Positions 18,206 to 27,075 are shown, counted from the stretch's first letter. The stretch: DNA of 64,000 bases from Paucibacter sp. B2R-40 (GCF_025717555.1 NZ_JAJIRP010000004.1:249426-313425); one strand, 5' to 3'. Translations and numbers: made by a program. Notes: generated from the sequence alone by a model not told the origin.

Positions 18206-19411
18206 CTATCTAGTGGCGATGCCCAGTTGCGCGAGTTGATTGGATAGGCAGCGGTTGTAAGCCGCAGGTCCCTCAACAACTCTCTTGCCTCGACATGCCG
18301 ACTCAATAGATTGGCGCTCGACTGTGTTGAGACTGGTTAGGTCGACATTCCTCGGCGCTTTGTCTAGTTGCCCAAGTTGATTGGACAGGCAGCGGTTGTA
18401 AGCCGCAGGCCCCTCAACAACTCTCTTGCCTCGACACGCCGACTCAATGGATTGGCGCTCTACTGAATTGAGGCCGGCTAGATCGATTCTATTGTTTTCG
18501 AGATGCGCAGTTGGTCCGATCTCTGAACCGGAGGGCAGCTCAACCGCCAGACTGGGGGCCGAACTTGCTTGGGCCATCGGAGTTGATAGTTCCCTAGGAT
18601 GTTTTGGCTCCAAGGCCCGTTGTTGTTTGCTTGGAATCGCTACATCGCCCGGGGCTGCTTTCGTCGAATTAGCATGTGAAGTCCCATTCGTTGCCAGCTT
18701 TGCTGTTTCTTCTGCTCGACCAATCGTGACCGCCTTAGGGCTTTTGATCTCGGGCGGCGAACTAGCCAATGTTCCTGTGGAGTCGTGGCGTGGAGGTGTT
18801 TTTGTATTCGGCCCAGAATTGAGCCAGAAAAGGGTTGCAATGATTCCGGCGCCGAGAATCCAACGAAGTCGGTTCGGGCTGCTTTTTGACACTTGAGCTT
18901 GAGCATGAGGGAGCGGTCCGCCAGCTAGTGCCGTGTTGTTGGTCGCTGCAGAGTCTTCCTTCGAAGGTTGAGCTGGCTGTGGCGATGAAGCCGTGGTCGC
19001 TGATGTCTGCTGTAAAACTAAGTTCGAGGCGGGAGCAACAGGCCGATCAGTCATGCGGCGATCGACCGCTGCGCAGACTTGCTCAATTGTTGACTTTGCA
19101 CGGGCTAGGTCAACGTGAAAGAACTCCTGACCCCATTTCCCGCGTCGCTGCTCAATTAGTATCGCGAACACCTCTTTCTCGGCAGTTCCACAGTCACGGG
19201 TTTTTCGCTCGTATACGCAACGAAAAACTCCAGGTGTGCCCGTATTCGCGTCGGAATTCAGATCGGCTGCGCGGGCATTTCCTGATCTAGTACTGCACCC
19301 GATCTTGAACCAGCCATCGCGCAATCCGTCGTTCTCAAGTATGTAGACGACGCCCGGTTGACCTACCAGCGTTTGGAAGCCTTTAGATTTGTGAAAGCGG
19401 GCTCGGCGCAC
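18206..19411 (-). CDS. Membrane-anchored T5orf172 (GIY-YIG-like) domain protein with tandem C-terminal repeats
   Basis: The 401-residue product starts with a T5orf172/MUG113-type domain (about 15-110): GVVYILENDGLRDGWFKIG, then a charged stretch ending in EFFHVDL. This fold is related to GIY-YIG nucleases and occurs in phage and defence proteins. A low-complexity linker surrounds one membrane segment (about 183-200, WILGAGIIATLFWLNSG). The C-terminus is a tandem repeat (residues 311-357 and 358-401) in which 30 residues are identical, each with two cysteines. The start is a GTG. The layout predicts an N-terminal nuclease-like domain in the cytoplasm and repeats on the other side of the membrane. 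It stands alone on the minus strand between the caspase operon and hsdR. Base composition is more AT-rich than in the host genes. Confidence 0.65.
   Translation of the reverse strand: MRRARFHKSKGFQTLVGQPGVVYILENDGLRDGWFKIGCSTRSGNARAADLNSDANTGTPGVFRCVYERKTRDCGTAEKEVFAILIEQRRGKWGQEFFHVDLARAKSTIEQVCAAVDRRMTDRPVAPASNLVLQQTSATTASSPQPAQPSKEDSAATNNTALAGGPLPHAQAQVSKSSPNRLRWILGAGIIATLFWLNSGPNTKTPPRHDSTGTLASSPPEIKSPKAVTIGRAEETAKLATNGTSHANSTKAAPGDVAIPSKQQRALEPKHPRELSTPMAQASSAPSLAVELPSGSEIGPTAHLENNRIDLAGLNSVERQSIESACRGKRVVEGPAAYNRCLSNQLGQLDKAPRNVDLTSLNTVERQSIESACRGKRVVEGPAAYNRCLSNQLAQLGIATR
18209..18481 (-). repeat. Tandem direct repeat (about 135 bases, two copies) inside T5orf172 gene
   Basis: Bases 18209-18340 and 18341-18481 are near-identical copies that encode the two C-terminal repeats of the T5orf172-domain protein. 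Only scattered single-base changes separate the core parts, so the duplication is recent or kept uniform by recombination. The repeat can be expected to vary in copy number among relatives. Confidence 0.85.
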
Positions 19412-19549
19412 CTCTACACTCCCAGATTTTTTTCAAATTAGATATGAACCTCGCTTCCAATGTTGGACGAGTTCGTTGAACGCGATAGCCTGTGCGTTGA
19501 TTTGTATGCGGGGCGATTCGTTTGTGGCCATGTCCGAAACAAGCCGGCT

Positions 19550-21958
19550 TCAACTCCCCAACCTCGCCCCAGCCACGCCATACAAGTGCTTCTGAAATCC
19601 CACAAACACTTGCCTGACCTGGTCTGGCCTGCCCAGTTCCGCAAACGCATCGTTTAATGCATTGTTGTACTTGAGCTTGAGCAGAGGCGATAACTTCTCG
19701 CCGTCGAGTTCGTCGATGCCTTGCTTCACATATTGCGCCAGCACGAAATCGACAAATGCCTGCTGCTTGCCGGTGAAGTTGGCCGCCGCTGCCGTCGCCA
19801 CCTTGGCCGCCTCAGCTCGGTCCGCCCGGCTGACCGGCTCGGCAGCAAACGCCACATAGGCCAAAACGTCAAACAGATCGCTGTGCTCGGCCTCGATGAT
19901 CACTTGCATCTCGGCCAGCGGCTCGCGGCCAAAGCCTTTGTCGGCCAGCCCGGCCAACAGCGCTTTGCGGGTATCGGGGTCACTCCAGATGCGCCGCAGT
20001 TCGTCCTCATCCTTGAAGAATTCCGGCAACGCGCCGTACAGCATCTCCAGAAACTGCGCGGCCGACATCGGCCGGCCATCGGCGCTCCAGAATGTGGTGG
20101 CCGACATATGCTGCAACAGCCGCACCTTGCCATCGGCCAGCTTGACCGTCGTCTTCACCGGCTTGGGCTCGTCCCCAGCCGGCGGTTCACCTGGCAGCGC
20201 TTCGTCTTCGGCATCCCCGTCATCACCAGCGCCGGCAGCTCGGCCACCCTTGGGCGGCTCAGGCTCGACCGGATCGCCGTCCCATTCAGGATCGTTGAAA
20301 TGGTGGTGCGCCTTCACGAAGTCATAGATGGTGAAGAAGTCCTTGCCGTCATAGAGCCGCGTGCCGCGCCCGATGATTTGCTTGAACTCAATCATTGAGC
20401 CCACCGGTCGCATCAGCACGATATTGCGCACATTACGGGCATCCACGCCCGTGGACAGCTTTTGCGAGGTCGTCAGGATGGTCGGGATGGTCTTCTCGTT
20501 GTCCTGAAAAGCCCGCAGGTGCTGGTCGCCCAAGGCGCCATCACTGGCCGTCACGCGTGCGCAGTAGAGCGGGTCGGCGCTGGTTTTGTGCTGGTTGATC
20601 AGGTCGCGCACCATCGCCGCGTGGTCTTGGGTGGCGCAGAACACCAGCGTTTTTTCACGCTGGTCGATCATGCCCATCAGCAGCTTGACCCGGTATTCCT
20701 CGCGCTCCAGGATGATGATGATGCGATTGAAGTCGCTCTCCACATAGCGCTTGCCCGCCACCACTTCGCCGGCCACCACCGCGTCATCCGGCGTGTGGGT
20801 GTAGTCATCGATCGTGGTGGCAATCTGCTTGACCTTGAACGGCGTCAAAAAGCCATCGTTGATGCCGTCCTTCAACGAATAGCTGTAGACCGGCTCGCCG
20901 AAGTAGGCGTACGTGTCAGCATTGGTCTTGCGTTTGGGCGTGGCCGTCAGGCCCAACTGCACGGCCGGCGCGAAGTAGTCCAGGATGGCGCGCCAGTTGC
21001 CCTCGTCATTGGCGCCGCCCCGGTGGCATTCGTCGATGATGATGAGGTCGAAGAAGTCGGGCGGGTACTCCCCAAAGTAAGGCGCGCCGCCAGGCCCGGA
21101 CATAAAGGTCTGAAAGATCGTGAAGAACACACTGCCATTCTTGGGCACGCGGCCTTTCTTCTTGATCTCGTCCGGCGCGATGCGCACCAGCGTGCCGGGT
21201 GACGTGTCCTCAAAAGCCGAGAAGGCATTGAAGGCCTGATCAGCCAGGATATTGCGGTCGGCCAGGAACAGCACGCGCGGCCGGCGTGTCGGCTCTTGGC
21301 CCGGCTTCAGCGTCTTCCAGTCGCCCAGATTCCAGCGGCTTTGAAACAGCTTCCAGGCCAGTTGAAAGGCAATAAAAGTCTTGCCGGTGCCGGTGGCCAG
21401 GGTCAGCAGAATGCGGTCGTTACCGGCTTCGATCGCCTCAAGCACCTTGGTGATGGCGATATCCTGGTAATAGCGCCCCTGCCAAGTGCCGCCCTTGTCT
21501 TCGAACGGTATGGATGAAAAACGCTGGCGCCAGGCTGTTGAAACGGCATCCTCGCCGGCATCTCCGGAAGCTGCAAAGGTCAGATCCCACAGCTCATCTG
21601 GCGTCGGATACCGGGCCACATCGCCTTCGGCGCCGGTTGCCATGTCGATGCCGTAGATCGTCTGTCCGTTGCTGGCGTAGGTATGGCGTACGGCCAGCTT
21701 GGTGGCATAGGCCTTGGCTTGCCCAACGCCCTCGGCGCATGCCACATCCCAGGCCTTGGCCTCCAGCACCGCCAACTTGGTGTTGCGGTAGACCAGCACA
21801 TAGTCAGCCACTTCGGCCTTGGCCCGCTTGCCACCGCCGATCAGCCGGCCTTCGGTGATGCGGAACTCGCGCCGGATGACGCTGCCCTCGACCACGCCCC
21901 AACCGGCGGCGTTCAAGGCGGGGTCGATATGCTCGGCCCGGGTTTCGGCTTCGTTCAT
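19550..21958 (-). CDS. hsdR: Type I restriction-modification system, restriction subunit HsdR
   Basis: The 802-residue product has the nuclease motif near the N-terminus (D52 and E66-A-K68 in VLEAK). It continues with a superfamily 2 helicase motor: P-loop ATGTGKT at 188-194, DECH at 309-312, LTATPKRK shortly after, and C-terminal helicase motifs. A C-terminal EcoEI-type domain follows. HsdR translocates DNA and cuts far from the recognition site when HsdM/HsdS find it unmethylated. The start at 21958 (MNEAETRAEHIDPAL) fits the family; upstream in-frame codons are unlikely. It lies 94 bases downstream of a 48-codon frame that follows hsdS. Confidence 0.95.
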   Translation of the reverse strand: MNEAETRAEHIDPALNAAGWGVVEGSVIRREFRITEGRLIGGGKRAKAEVADYVLVYRNTKLAVLEAKAWDVACAEGVGQAKAYATKLAVRHTYASNGQTIYGIDMATGAEGDVARYPTPDELWDLTFAASGDAGEDAVSTAWRQRFSSIPFEDKGGTWQGRYYQDIAITKVLEAIEAGNDRILLTLATGTGKTFIAFQLAWKLFQSRWNLGDWKTLKPGQEPTRRPRVLFLADRNILADQAFNAFSAFEDTSPGTLVRIAPDEIKKKGRVPKNGSVFFTIFQTFMSGPGGAPYFGEYPPDFFDLIIIDECHRGGANDEGNWRAILDYFAPAVQLGLTATPKRKTNADTYAYFGEPVYSYSLKDGINDGFLTPFKVKQIATTIDDYTHTPDDAVVAGEVVAGKRYVESDFNRIIIILEREEYRVKLLMGMIDQREKTLVFCATQDHAAMVRDLINQHKTSADPLYCARVTASDGALGDQHLRAFQDNEKTIPTILTTSQKLSTGVDARNVRNIVLMRPVGSMIEFKQIIGRGTRLYDGKDFFTIYDFVKAHHHFNDPEWDGDPVEPEPPKGGRAAGAGDDGDAEDEALPGEPPAGDEPKPVKTTVKLADGKVRLLQHMSATTFWSADGRPMSAAQFLEMLYGALPEFFKDEDELRRIWSDPDTRKALLAGLADKGFGREPLAEMQVIIEAEHSDLFDVLAYVAFAAEPVSRADRAEAAKVATAAAANFTGKQQAFVDFVLAQYVKQGIDELDGEKLSPLLKLKYNNALNDAFAELGRPDQVRQVFVGFQKHLYGVAGARLGS

Positions 21959-22052
21959 AGGTTTGCTTCCTCCCAAAAGCAGCTCAATTCGGAAACTTGG
22001 CAGTGCTGTTTTCGTCCACGATGCACCAGAACCTATAGGCCACATCGCTGCC

Positions 22053-22199
22053 CTAGATGCGCGCCCAGTTGGTCAGCGCCCTGCAACATTTGAATATCAT
22101 GTCCGGGTAAGTGGCATTGCCCTTGAACTCCCGCGAGGCCGCCTCCGCCGGTTCGGCGCTTAGCTGGTCGATCAGGGCGCCGTCGCGGGCCGAGTTCAT
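22053..22199 (-). CDS. Small protein (48 residues) between hsdS and hsdR, unknown function
   Basis: This short frame starts inside the stop of hsdS with an ATGA overlap (22196-22199), which suggests coupled translation, and ends 94 bases before hsdR. The sequence starts MNSARDGALIDQLSAEPAEA and ends in a CCRALTNWARI segment; it has no recognised domain. The overlap and the correct strand are the only support. It could be a genuine small component or a decayed piece of a longer gene. Confidence 0.4.
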   Translation of the reverse strand: MNSARDGALIDQLSAEPAEAASREFKGNATYPDMIFKCCRALTNWARI

Positions 22200-24055
22200 A
22201 GCAATGACTGCTGGCCACCGACGTACTTGGCTGTGCCGTCTGGAATGAGGCCTTTCTGTCGGATCAGTTCGATGGCACTGCGGAACCTATGCCCTGGAAT
22301 TTCAAGCTTGTCAGCGTGCCAGCCTTCGCGGGCCGCCGACACAATGGCGTCATCCGTCACCGCAGAACCCTCGATCAGCAGGTTGTTCCAGGCGGCAAGC
22401 ACCGTGGCAAACACTTCGGCCTCGGTCTTGTCCATTGGCACCAGCAGGTCGATGACGCTGTCCAGCTGCGGAAGATAAGGCGCCAGCGCCCAATTGGCTG
22501 TCGCCAAGCGCTCCTCAAACGCGCTGAGTTTCTTGAACTCGTAGCGCCCGTCATGTGAGACCATCTCGAAGAATCCAACCGCCTTGGCCCAGGCCTCGGC
22601 TTTGAGCATCTGTTGGAAGTCGTTCGGCCCGGCGGCATCCCGCATCGGTTGCCGACCAAGGTCGATCTTGGCAATGGCCTCGACCAGATGCAGCGTTTTC
22701 TGCTCCTTCACGCGCCCGAAAGATTTTTCCCTCATTTGTCGTGCATGCCGGGCATAGGCAATGGCGATAACGTTGGCGGTGAATTCGGGGCTTGTGGTTT
22801 GCAAGGCTGCTGGTTGGGTAACTCTCGCATGCTTCGATGCAGTCAGCTTGCCGCTGAAGGCTTGTTGGAGCAGGGATTTCTTGAGTTCGGCGAGGGCTGC
22901 GAGTTTGCTGCGATAGATTGCTTCGAGTTGGTGACTGCCTTCTCTCAACGCGTCAAGAATTTCAACTATAGATTTTTGCTCATTCAGACTTGGCAGCGGC
23001 AGCTGCAAGTTCTTGGAGTCTGGAACACGCATGTGTTGAACCGTGGAACCCGATGCTCGGGCCCGTATCTGATCTTGAAGCGGCTGGGATTGGAGGGCGT
23101 ACAACAGAAACCGGTTGTCAAGTTTCTCGGCATTTGCTCGATAGGAAACGACACGCTGTCCCAGGAACACCTTTTCATCGCTGAGAAGCATGCCAACCTC
23201 CCCCATGGGGGCCTCCCTCGTCAAGATGACATCCCCTCTTTGCGGAGTTTGGCGGCGCGTCCAGATGAGATAAGTTTCCTCGGAAACGTAGTTCACGGAA
23301 TCTAGACTCACACGCCCATGCCGAACATTTGTTGTTCGAATCATTTTGAACGGCGTTGGCCCGTCAACTTTCGGCGCCGTCTTATTGACGCAGTCCATGA
23401 TCGACTCGCATACATCTTCGATTCGCACTGCCTCGCACGTTTCACCGGCCGTTGCAAAGACGTAACGAAGTTGGCTATTAAACAACTCCCTCGCATTTAG
23501 CAGGTTCTTCTCGGCGTTTGCTTTGGCGGTGGCGATAGCCTCCAAGGCTTCGTCGAGGATGGCGACGATGCGGCGCTGTTCTTGTAGCGGAGGAAACGCG
23601 ACAACAAATTGTTTGAGGTCGTCGAACTTAAGATTGTTGATATTGAGGCCATCTGACAAGGCTTCAATGAACTCTTTGTAGGCCGGCGACGTCAGCGCAT
23701 GAAACAGGTAACGGTTGTCGATTTCTAGAGTTGGTGTGATCTGCCCCATGAAGCCACCAAACGCGAAACCATAATCTTCATCAACATAGGCAATCTTGCC
23801 GAGGTGCGATTTGCTTCCGCTTGCCGTGCAAATCAGCAAAGATCCTTTGAGAAGCTTCTTGGCCGGCGGTACTCGGACAGTGTCAGAGATGTATCGCAAA
23901 TCAGAGAGGTCGAGCCTGTGAGTTGTCAGATCAACATTGTTCGCCCGCAGGACTATGTTCTCAGAAAAGTCAACTTCATCGGCTTTGCCATAAGTTAAAC
24001 CGCGCTGAAACTCACAGAGCTCGCCCAGGGCTTTTGTCTGCCAGCCCACCTTCAC
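22196..24055 (-). CDS. hsdS: Type I specificity subunit HsdS with C-terminal extension
   Basis: HsdS chooses the DNA target. The 619-residue product contains two target-recognition domains (about 1-165 and 205-365), each followed by a conserved helical spacer (QEQRRIVAILDEALEAIATA and NEQKSIVEILDALREGSHQL). Ordinary HsdS proteins end soon after the second spacer (about residue 420). Here about 195 further residues follow (425-619), starting with ANVIAIAYARHARQMREKSF. The start is a GTG that overlaps the hsdM stop (GTGA, 24052-24055). The recognition domains are more AT-rich than the flanking genes, as often seen where they are exchanged. The extension is unassigned. Confidence 0.9.
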   Translation of the reverse strand: MKVGWQTKALGELCEFQRGLTYGKADEVDFSENIVLRANNVDLTTHRLDLSDLRYISDTVRVPPAKKLLKGSLLICTASGSKSHLGKIAYVDEDYGFAFGGFMGQITPTLEIDNRYLFHALTSPAYKEFIEALSDGLNINNLKFDDLKQFVVAFPPLQEQRRIVAILDEALEAIATAKANAEKNLLNARELFNSQLRYVFATAGETCEAVRIEDVCESIMDCVNKTAPKVDGPTPFKMIRTTNVRHGRVSLDSVNYVSEETYLIWTRRQTPQRGDVILTREAPMGEVGMLLSDEKVFLGQRVVSYRANAEKLDNRFLLYALQSQPLQDQIRARASGSTVQHMRVPDSKNLQLPLPSLNEQKSIVEILDALREGSHQLEAIYRSKLAALAELKKSLLQQAFSGKLTASKHARVTQPAALQTTSPEFTANVIAIAYARHARQMREKSFGRVKEQKTLHLVEAIAKIDLGRQPMRDAAGPNDFQQMLKAEAWAKAVGFFEMVSHDGRYEFKKLSAFEERLATANWALAPYLPQLDSVIDLLVPMDKTEAEVFATVLAAWNNLLIEGSAVTDDAIVSAAREGWHADKLEIPGHRFRSAIELIRQKGLIPDGTAKYVGGQQSLL

Positions 24056-25506
24056 GCCACTAGCTCCCGAATCGACGCCAGCACCTCGGCGCTCTCCGCA
24101 TCCAGCGCCGCAATCTCATCCAAGATTTCCGCCGGCATGCGCAGTGCAACTTCGTCGCTGCCATTCGGGTTCTTCACCGACAAATCAAAGCTCGTGGCGT
24201 CAATGCTCTCGGCCGCCACCGACCAGCTCTGCGCGGTGTCCGCAAAGCTCTTTTGCCGTACGACGAAATCCACCAAATCCTCGTCATTCAGCGGATTGGT
24301 CTTGCCCATATTGCGGCCGACATTAAGCTGGTAGAACCAGACTTTTCTCGTCGGCGCGCCCTTCTCGAAAAACAGCACCACGGTCTTGACGCCGGCGCCC
24401 TGGAACGTGCCGCCGGGACAGTCCAGGATGGTGTGCAGATTGCAACTTTCCAGCAGCAGCTTGCGCAGTGCCGTGGAGGCGTTGTCGGTGTTGCTCAGAA
24501 AGGTGTTCTTGATGACGATGGCCGCGCGGCCGCCGGCTTTGAGCGACTTGACGAAATGCTGCACGAACAGAAACGCCGTCTCGCCCGTCTTGATGGGGAA
24601 GTTCTGCTGGACCTCCTTGCGCTCCTTGCCGCCAAAAGGCGGGTTGGCCAGAATCACGTCGTAACGATCCCGCTCCTGGATGTCATTGATGTTCTCGCCC
24701 AGGGTGTTGGCGTGGATGATGTTGGGTGCCTCGATGCCGTGCAGGATCATGTTCATGATCGCGATCACGTAGGCCAGGCTCTTCTTCTCTTTGCCGTAAA
24801 AGGTGCGCGTTTGCAGCGTGGCCAGGTGCTCGGTGGTCTTGGCCTTGGCGCTGAGGTAATCAAAAGCCTCGCACAAGAAGCCGGCCGAGCCGCAGGCGCC
24901 GTCGTAGACGCGCTCGCCGATCTGTGGCGCCACCACCTGGATCATGGCGCGGATCAACGGCCGAGGCGTGTAGTACTCGCCGCCGTTGCGCCCGGCGTTG
25001 CCCATATTCTTGATCTTGGCCTCGTACAGGTGCGAGAGCTCATGCTTCTCGGTCTGCGAGCCAAAGCGCAGCTCGTCCACCAGCTCGATCACATCGCGCA
25101 GGTTGTAGCCGCTCTGCACCTTGTTGGTGATCTCGCTGAAGATTTCGCCGATCTTGTACTCGATCGTGTTCGGCCCGCTGGCACGTTGCTTGAAGCCGGC
25201 CAGATGGGGAAACAGGCGCTGGTTGACGAAGGCGCGCAGGTCGTCGCCCGTCATCGCGGTGTTGTGGTCCAGCTTGCCGTCGGCGCCCTTGGGTGCGGCC
25301 CAGCTTTCCCAGCGGAACATCTGGTTCAGGATCGGTGTGTAGGCCTTGCCTTCGAGCGCGGCTTCGGAAGCCTTGTCCTGCTCCAGCGCGTCGAGGTATT
25401 TGAGAAACAGCAGCCAGGAGGATTGCTCGGTGTAGTCCAGCTCGCTGGTGCATCCCGCATCCTTGTGCAAGATGTCGTCGATATTCTTGAAGGTCTGTTC
25501 AAACAT
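24052..25506 (-). CDS. hsdM: Type I N6-adenine DNA methyltransferase HsdM
   Basis: The 484-residue product has the N-terminal HsdM helical domain (1 to about 130), the SAM-binding motif DGACGSAGF at 202-210 and the catalytic NPPF at 288-291. With HsdS it methylates adenine in the recognition sequence, protecting the host, and it is needed for restriction as well. It is the first gene of the hsdM-hsdS-(small frame)-hsdR operon on the minus strand. The XRE regulator gene lies upstream on the same strand, with a 389-base gap between them. Confidence 0.96.
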   Translation of the reverse strand: MFEQTFKNIDDILHKDAGCTSELDYTEQSSWLLFLKYLDALEQDKASEAALEGKAYTPILNQMFRWESWAAPKGADGKLDHNTAMTGDDLRAFVNQRLFPHLAGFKQRASGPNTIEYKIGEIFSEITNKVQSGYNLRDVIELVDELRFGSQTEKHELSHLYEAKIKNMGNAGRNGGEYYTPRPLIRAMIQVVAPQIGERVYDGACGSAGFLCEAFDYLSAKAKTTEHLATLQTRTFYGKEKKSLAYVIAIMNMILHGIEAPNIIHANTLGENINDIQERDRYDVILANPPFGGKERKEVQQNFPIKTGETAFLFVQHFVKSLKAGGRAAIVIKNTFLSNTDNASTALRKLLLESCNLHTILDCPGGTFQGAGVKTVVLFFEKGAPTRKVWFYQLNVGRNMGKTNPLNDEDLVDFVVRQKSFADTAQSWSVAAESIDATSFDLSVKNPNGSDEVALRMPAEILDEIAALDAESAEVLASIRELVA

Positions 25507-25607
25507 TGGAAGGCATTCTTCTTTTCGTTCTATTTAATGTTTACGGGCCTGATGGCATTGCTGGAATTCAATATGAATGACCTTGACCTAGCCGGCGCTA
25601 AGAGGGT

Positions 25608-25757
25608 TCAGCGGGAGTGACCGGCGCTAGCTGCGCGGAAACGACCCGCAAGCAGGGGCAGGATCAACGGCTCCGCCCTCGAACTCAATATGGCCGAGTT
25701 GAGCTGCGCAAAGAATTGGCTCAACTCTTCGTAAATCGTCATTCGCACTTTGTGCAT
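25608..25757 (-). CDS. Possible small protein (49 residues) upstream of hsdM
   Basis: The 389-base gap between hsdM and the XRE regulator gene is otherwise empty. On the minus strand it contains a 49-codon frame with a good ribosome-binding site (GGGAGAG, 6 bases before the ATG at 25757). The product starts MHKVRMTIYEELSQFFAQLN and has no recognised domain. It may be a leader peptide or small regulator of the restriction operon, or a chance frame. Confidence 0.33.
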   Translation of the reverse strand: MHKVRMTIYEELSQFFAQLNSAILSSRAEPLILPLLAGRFRAASAGHSR

Positions 25758-25895
25758 TTGTATCTCTCCCAGCGGCCGATTCTTGCAGATTTGAGCGCCC
25801 GATCCGGGCTAGCGCCGCGCTGGATCGAACAAAAGAGCGCTCTGCCCAAACAAACCTTGGCCTGAATCAGCGGCGAGAGAACCGGCAAGTCAAAC

Positions 25896-26135
25896 TCAGT
25901 CGGTTAGTGGCGCAAGCAATACCGAGATATCCAGCGCCAAGGCCTTGGCGAGTTGCTCGATGTTGTCCAATGAAACATTGCGCTCCGAGCGCTCCACCGA
26001 GCCAACATAGGTCCGGTGAAGACCGGCAAGATCAGCCAACTGCTCTTGCGATATTCCACGAGCCGCGCGCTCCAGGCGCAGCCTCCGGGCAAGGCGCTCC
26101 CGCGCCGTCAGTTCTACATTCCCTGATCTCTTCAT
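25896..26135 (-). CDS. XRE-family helix-turn-helix regulator, C-protein-like
   Basis: The 79-residue product is a single helix-turn-helix domain: ISQEQLADLAGLHRTYVGSV is the recognition core, then a conserved NVSLDNIEQLAKAL. The length and lack of any other domain match controller (C) proteins of restriction-modification systems, which first activate and later repress their own operon. A C-box-like pair of palindromes (26162-26185) lies 27 bases upstream of its start, between it and the divergent nuclease gene. It probably controls both, and perhaps the downstream hsd operon. Another small XRE repressor role remains possible. Confidence 0.82.
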   Translation of the reverse strand: MKRSGNVELTARERLARRLRLERAARGISQEQLADLAGLHRTYVGSVERSERNVSLDNIEQLAKALALDISVLLAPLTD

Positions 26136-26161
26136 GGAGAGCGAGGGTCTGCGAAGTGCCT

Positions 26162-26185
26162 ACTTTGAGTCTACAGACTTTGAGT
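26162..26185. promoter_or_regulatory. C-box-like operator, two ACT-TTG-AGT palindromes
   Basis: ACTTTGAGT occurs at 26162-26170 and again at 26177-26185, 15 bases apart. Each copy is an interrupted palindrome (ACT-N3-AGT). Two such sites side by side are the layout of C-protein operators, where one dimer binds each. The sites lie in the 152-base gap between the XRE gene and the divergent nuclease gene, closest to the XRE start. This supports autoregulation. Confidence 0.6.
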
Positions 26186-26287
26186 AGCATTTGATTGTAG
26201 AATTCTGAGTTGTCCTTGGCGCCACCGCTGAAATTCGGGTTGCCCATGTCTGCGCACTTCTACTGAATTCCTTCCCGTCCAAACTAG

Positions 26288-27043
26288 ATGCAGCGACCCA
26301 AAATTAGAGAGCGTATTCGCGCTACAGCGCTCGAACTACTGCGTGGCCATCCGCAGGGGCTACGTTTTTCGGAGCTTCATCGGCAGATACGGCAATCTGA
26401 TACGAGCTTCAATGCCAGCACCATCAATACATACATTTGGAATTTGGATGCCCTGCACCCTGAGCAGGTTTACAAGCCCATCAAGGGCCTCTATCGGCTG
26501 ATCGAATTCAAGGACCCAGTTCCCGCTGAATTGAATGAAGATCCGCCGGTTGAAGTGCAGCAGATCAAGATCCGGGAAGAGGTCTTCTACCCGCTGTTCG
26601 CGAGTTGGTTGAAAAATGACATCGAAGATGTTACCCACGCCATTGCACTCGGCGGCAACGCCTTTCGGGACCGCTGGGGCACGCCCGATGTGATCGGCAA
26701 AGCCGAGAGTCGGCGCAGCGACGTCATCAAAGGGCCGACGAGCATCGTGTCGGCCGAGATCAAGATAGACCCGGCGGGCTTGGTCACAGGCTTCGGGCAG
26801 GCCTGTGCCTACAAGCTGTTCAGCCACAAGAGCTATTTGGTCATCCCGACCCAGACGCCCGAGGACGAGCTGGCCCGGGTTGATTCACTGTGCCAAATCT
26901 TCGGAATCGGGCTGGTCACCTTCAACGCCAAGTGCCCGGCGCTGCCGGAATTCCGTCTGATCATTCGGCCGCTGAAGCATGAGCCGGACCTGTTCTATAC
27001 AAATAGGTATGTGGCGCATATAGAGAAGGAATTGTTCTCGTAA
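26288..27043 (+). CDS. PD-(D/E)xK nuclease with N-terminal winged helix, restriction-enzyme-like
   Basis: The 251-residue product begins with a winged-helix-like region (about 5-70: ATALELLRGHPQGLRFSELH to GLYRL), which resembles HARE-type or other wHTH domains fused to restriction enzymes. A nuclease domain follows with GTPDVIG near residue 139 and SAEIKID near residue 156, giving the D...ExK triad of PD-(D/E)xK enzymes. FGQACAYKLFSHKSYLVIP then fits the core helix and strand. It is transcribed away from the XRE gene across the C-box-like sites. No cognate methyltransferase lies beside it apart from HsdM. It may be a modification-dependent or accessory restriction nuclease. The gene ends just before a perfect hairpin. 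Confidence 0.65.
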   Translation: MQRPKIRERIRATALELLRGHPQGLRFSELHRQIRQSDTSFNASTINTYIWNLDALHPEQVYKPIKGLYRLIEFKDPVPAELNEDPPVEVQQIKIREEVFYPLFASWLKNDIEDVTHAIALGGNAFRDRWGTPDVIGKAESRRSDVIKGPTSIVSAEIKIDPAGLVTGFGQACAYKLFSHKSYLVIPTQTPEDELARVDSLCQIFGIGLVTFNAKCPALPEFRLIIRPLKHEPDLFYTNRYVAHIEKELFS

Positions 27044-27048
27044 GAAAC

Positions 27049-27075
27049 CAGGGTTGCGTTCTAAACGCAACCCTG
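27049..27075 (+). terminator. Perfect 12-bp hairpin behind the nuclease gene
   Basis: CAGGGTTGCGTT (27049-27060) and AACGCAACCCTG (27064-27075) form a perfect 12-bp stem with a three-base loop, 5 bases behind the nuclease stop. No T-run follows, so it may stop transcription only weakly, protect the mRNA end, or be a structured recombination site. Confidence 0.55.

Noticed and set aside
18209-18481. Possible CRISPR-like array
   Set aside because: There are only two long tandem copies without spacers, and they encode protein repeats in frame.
24253-25620. Open frame of 455 codons on the plus strand
   Set aside because: It lies antisense to hsdM, whose motifs are unmistakable, and its translation has a mirror-like composition rich in valine, leucine and glycine without any domain.
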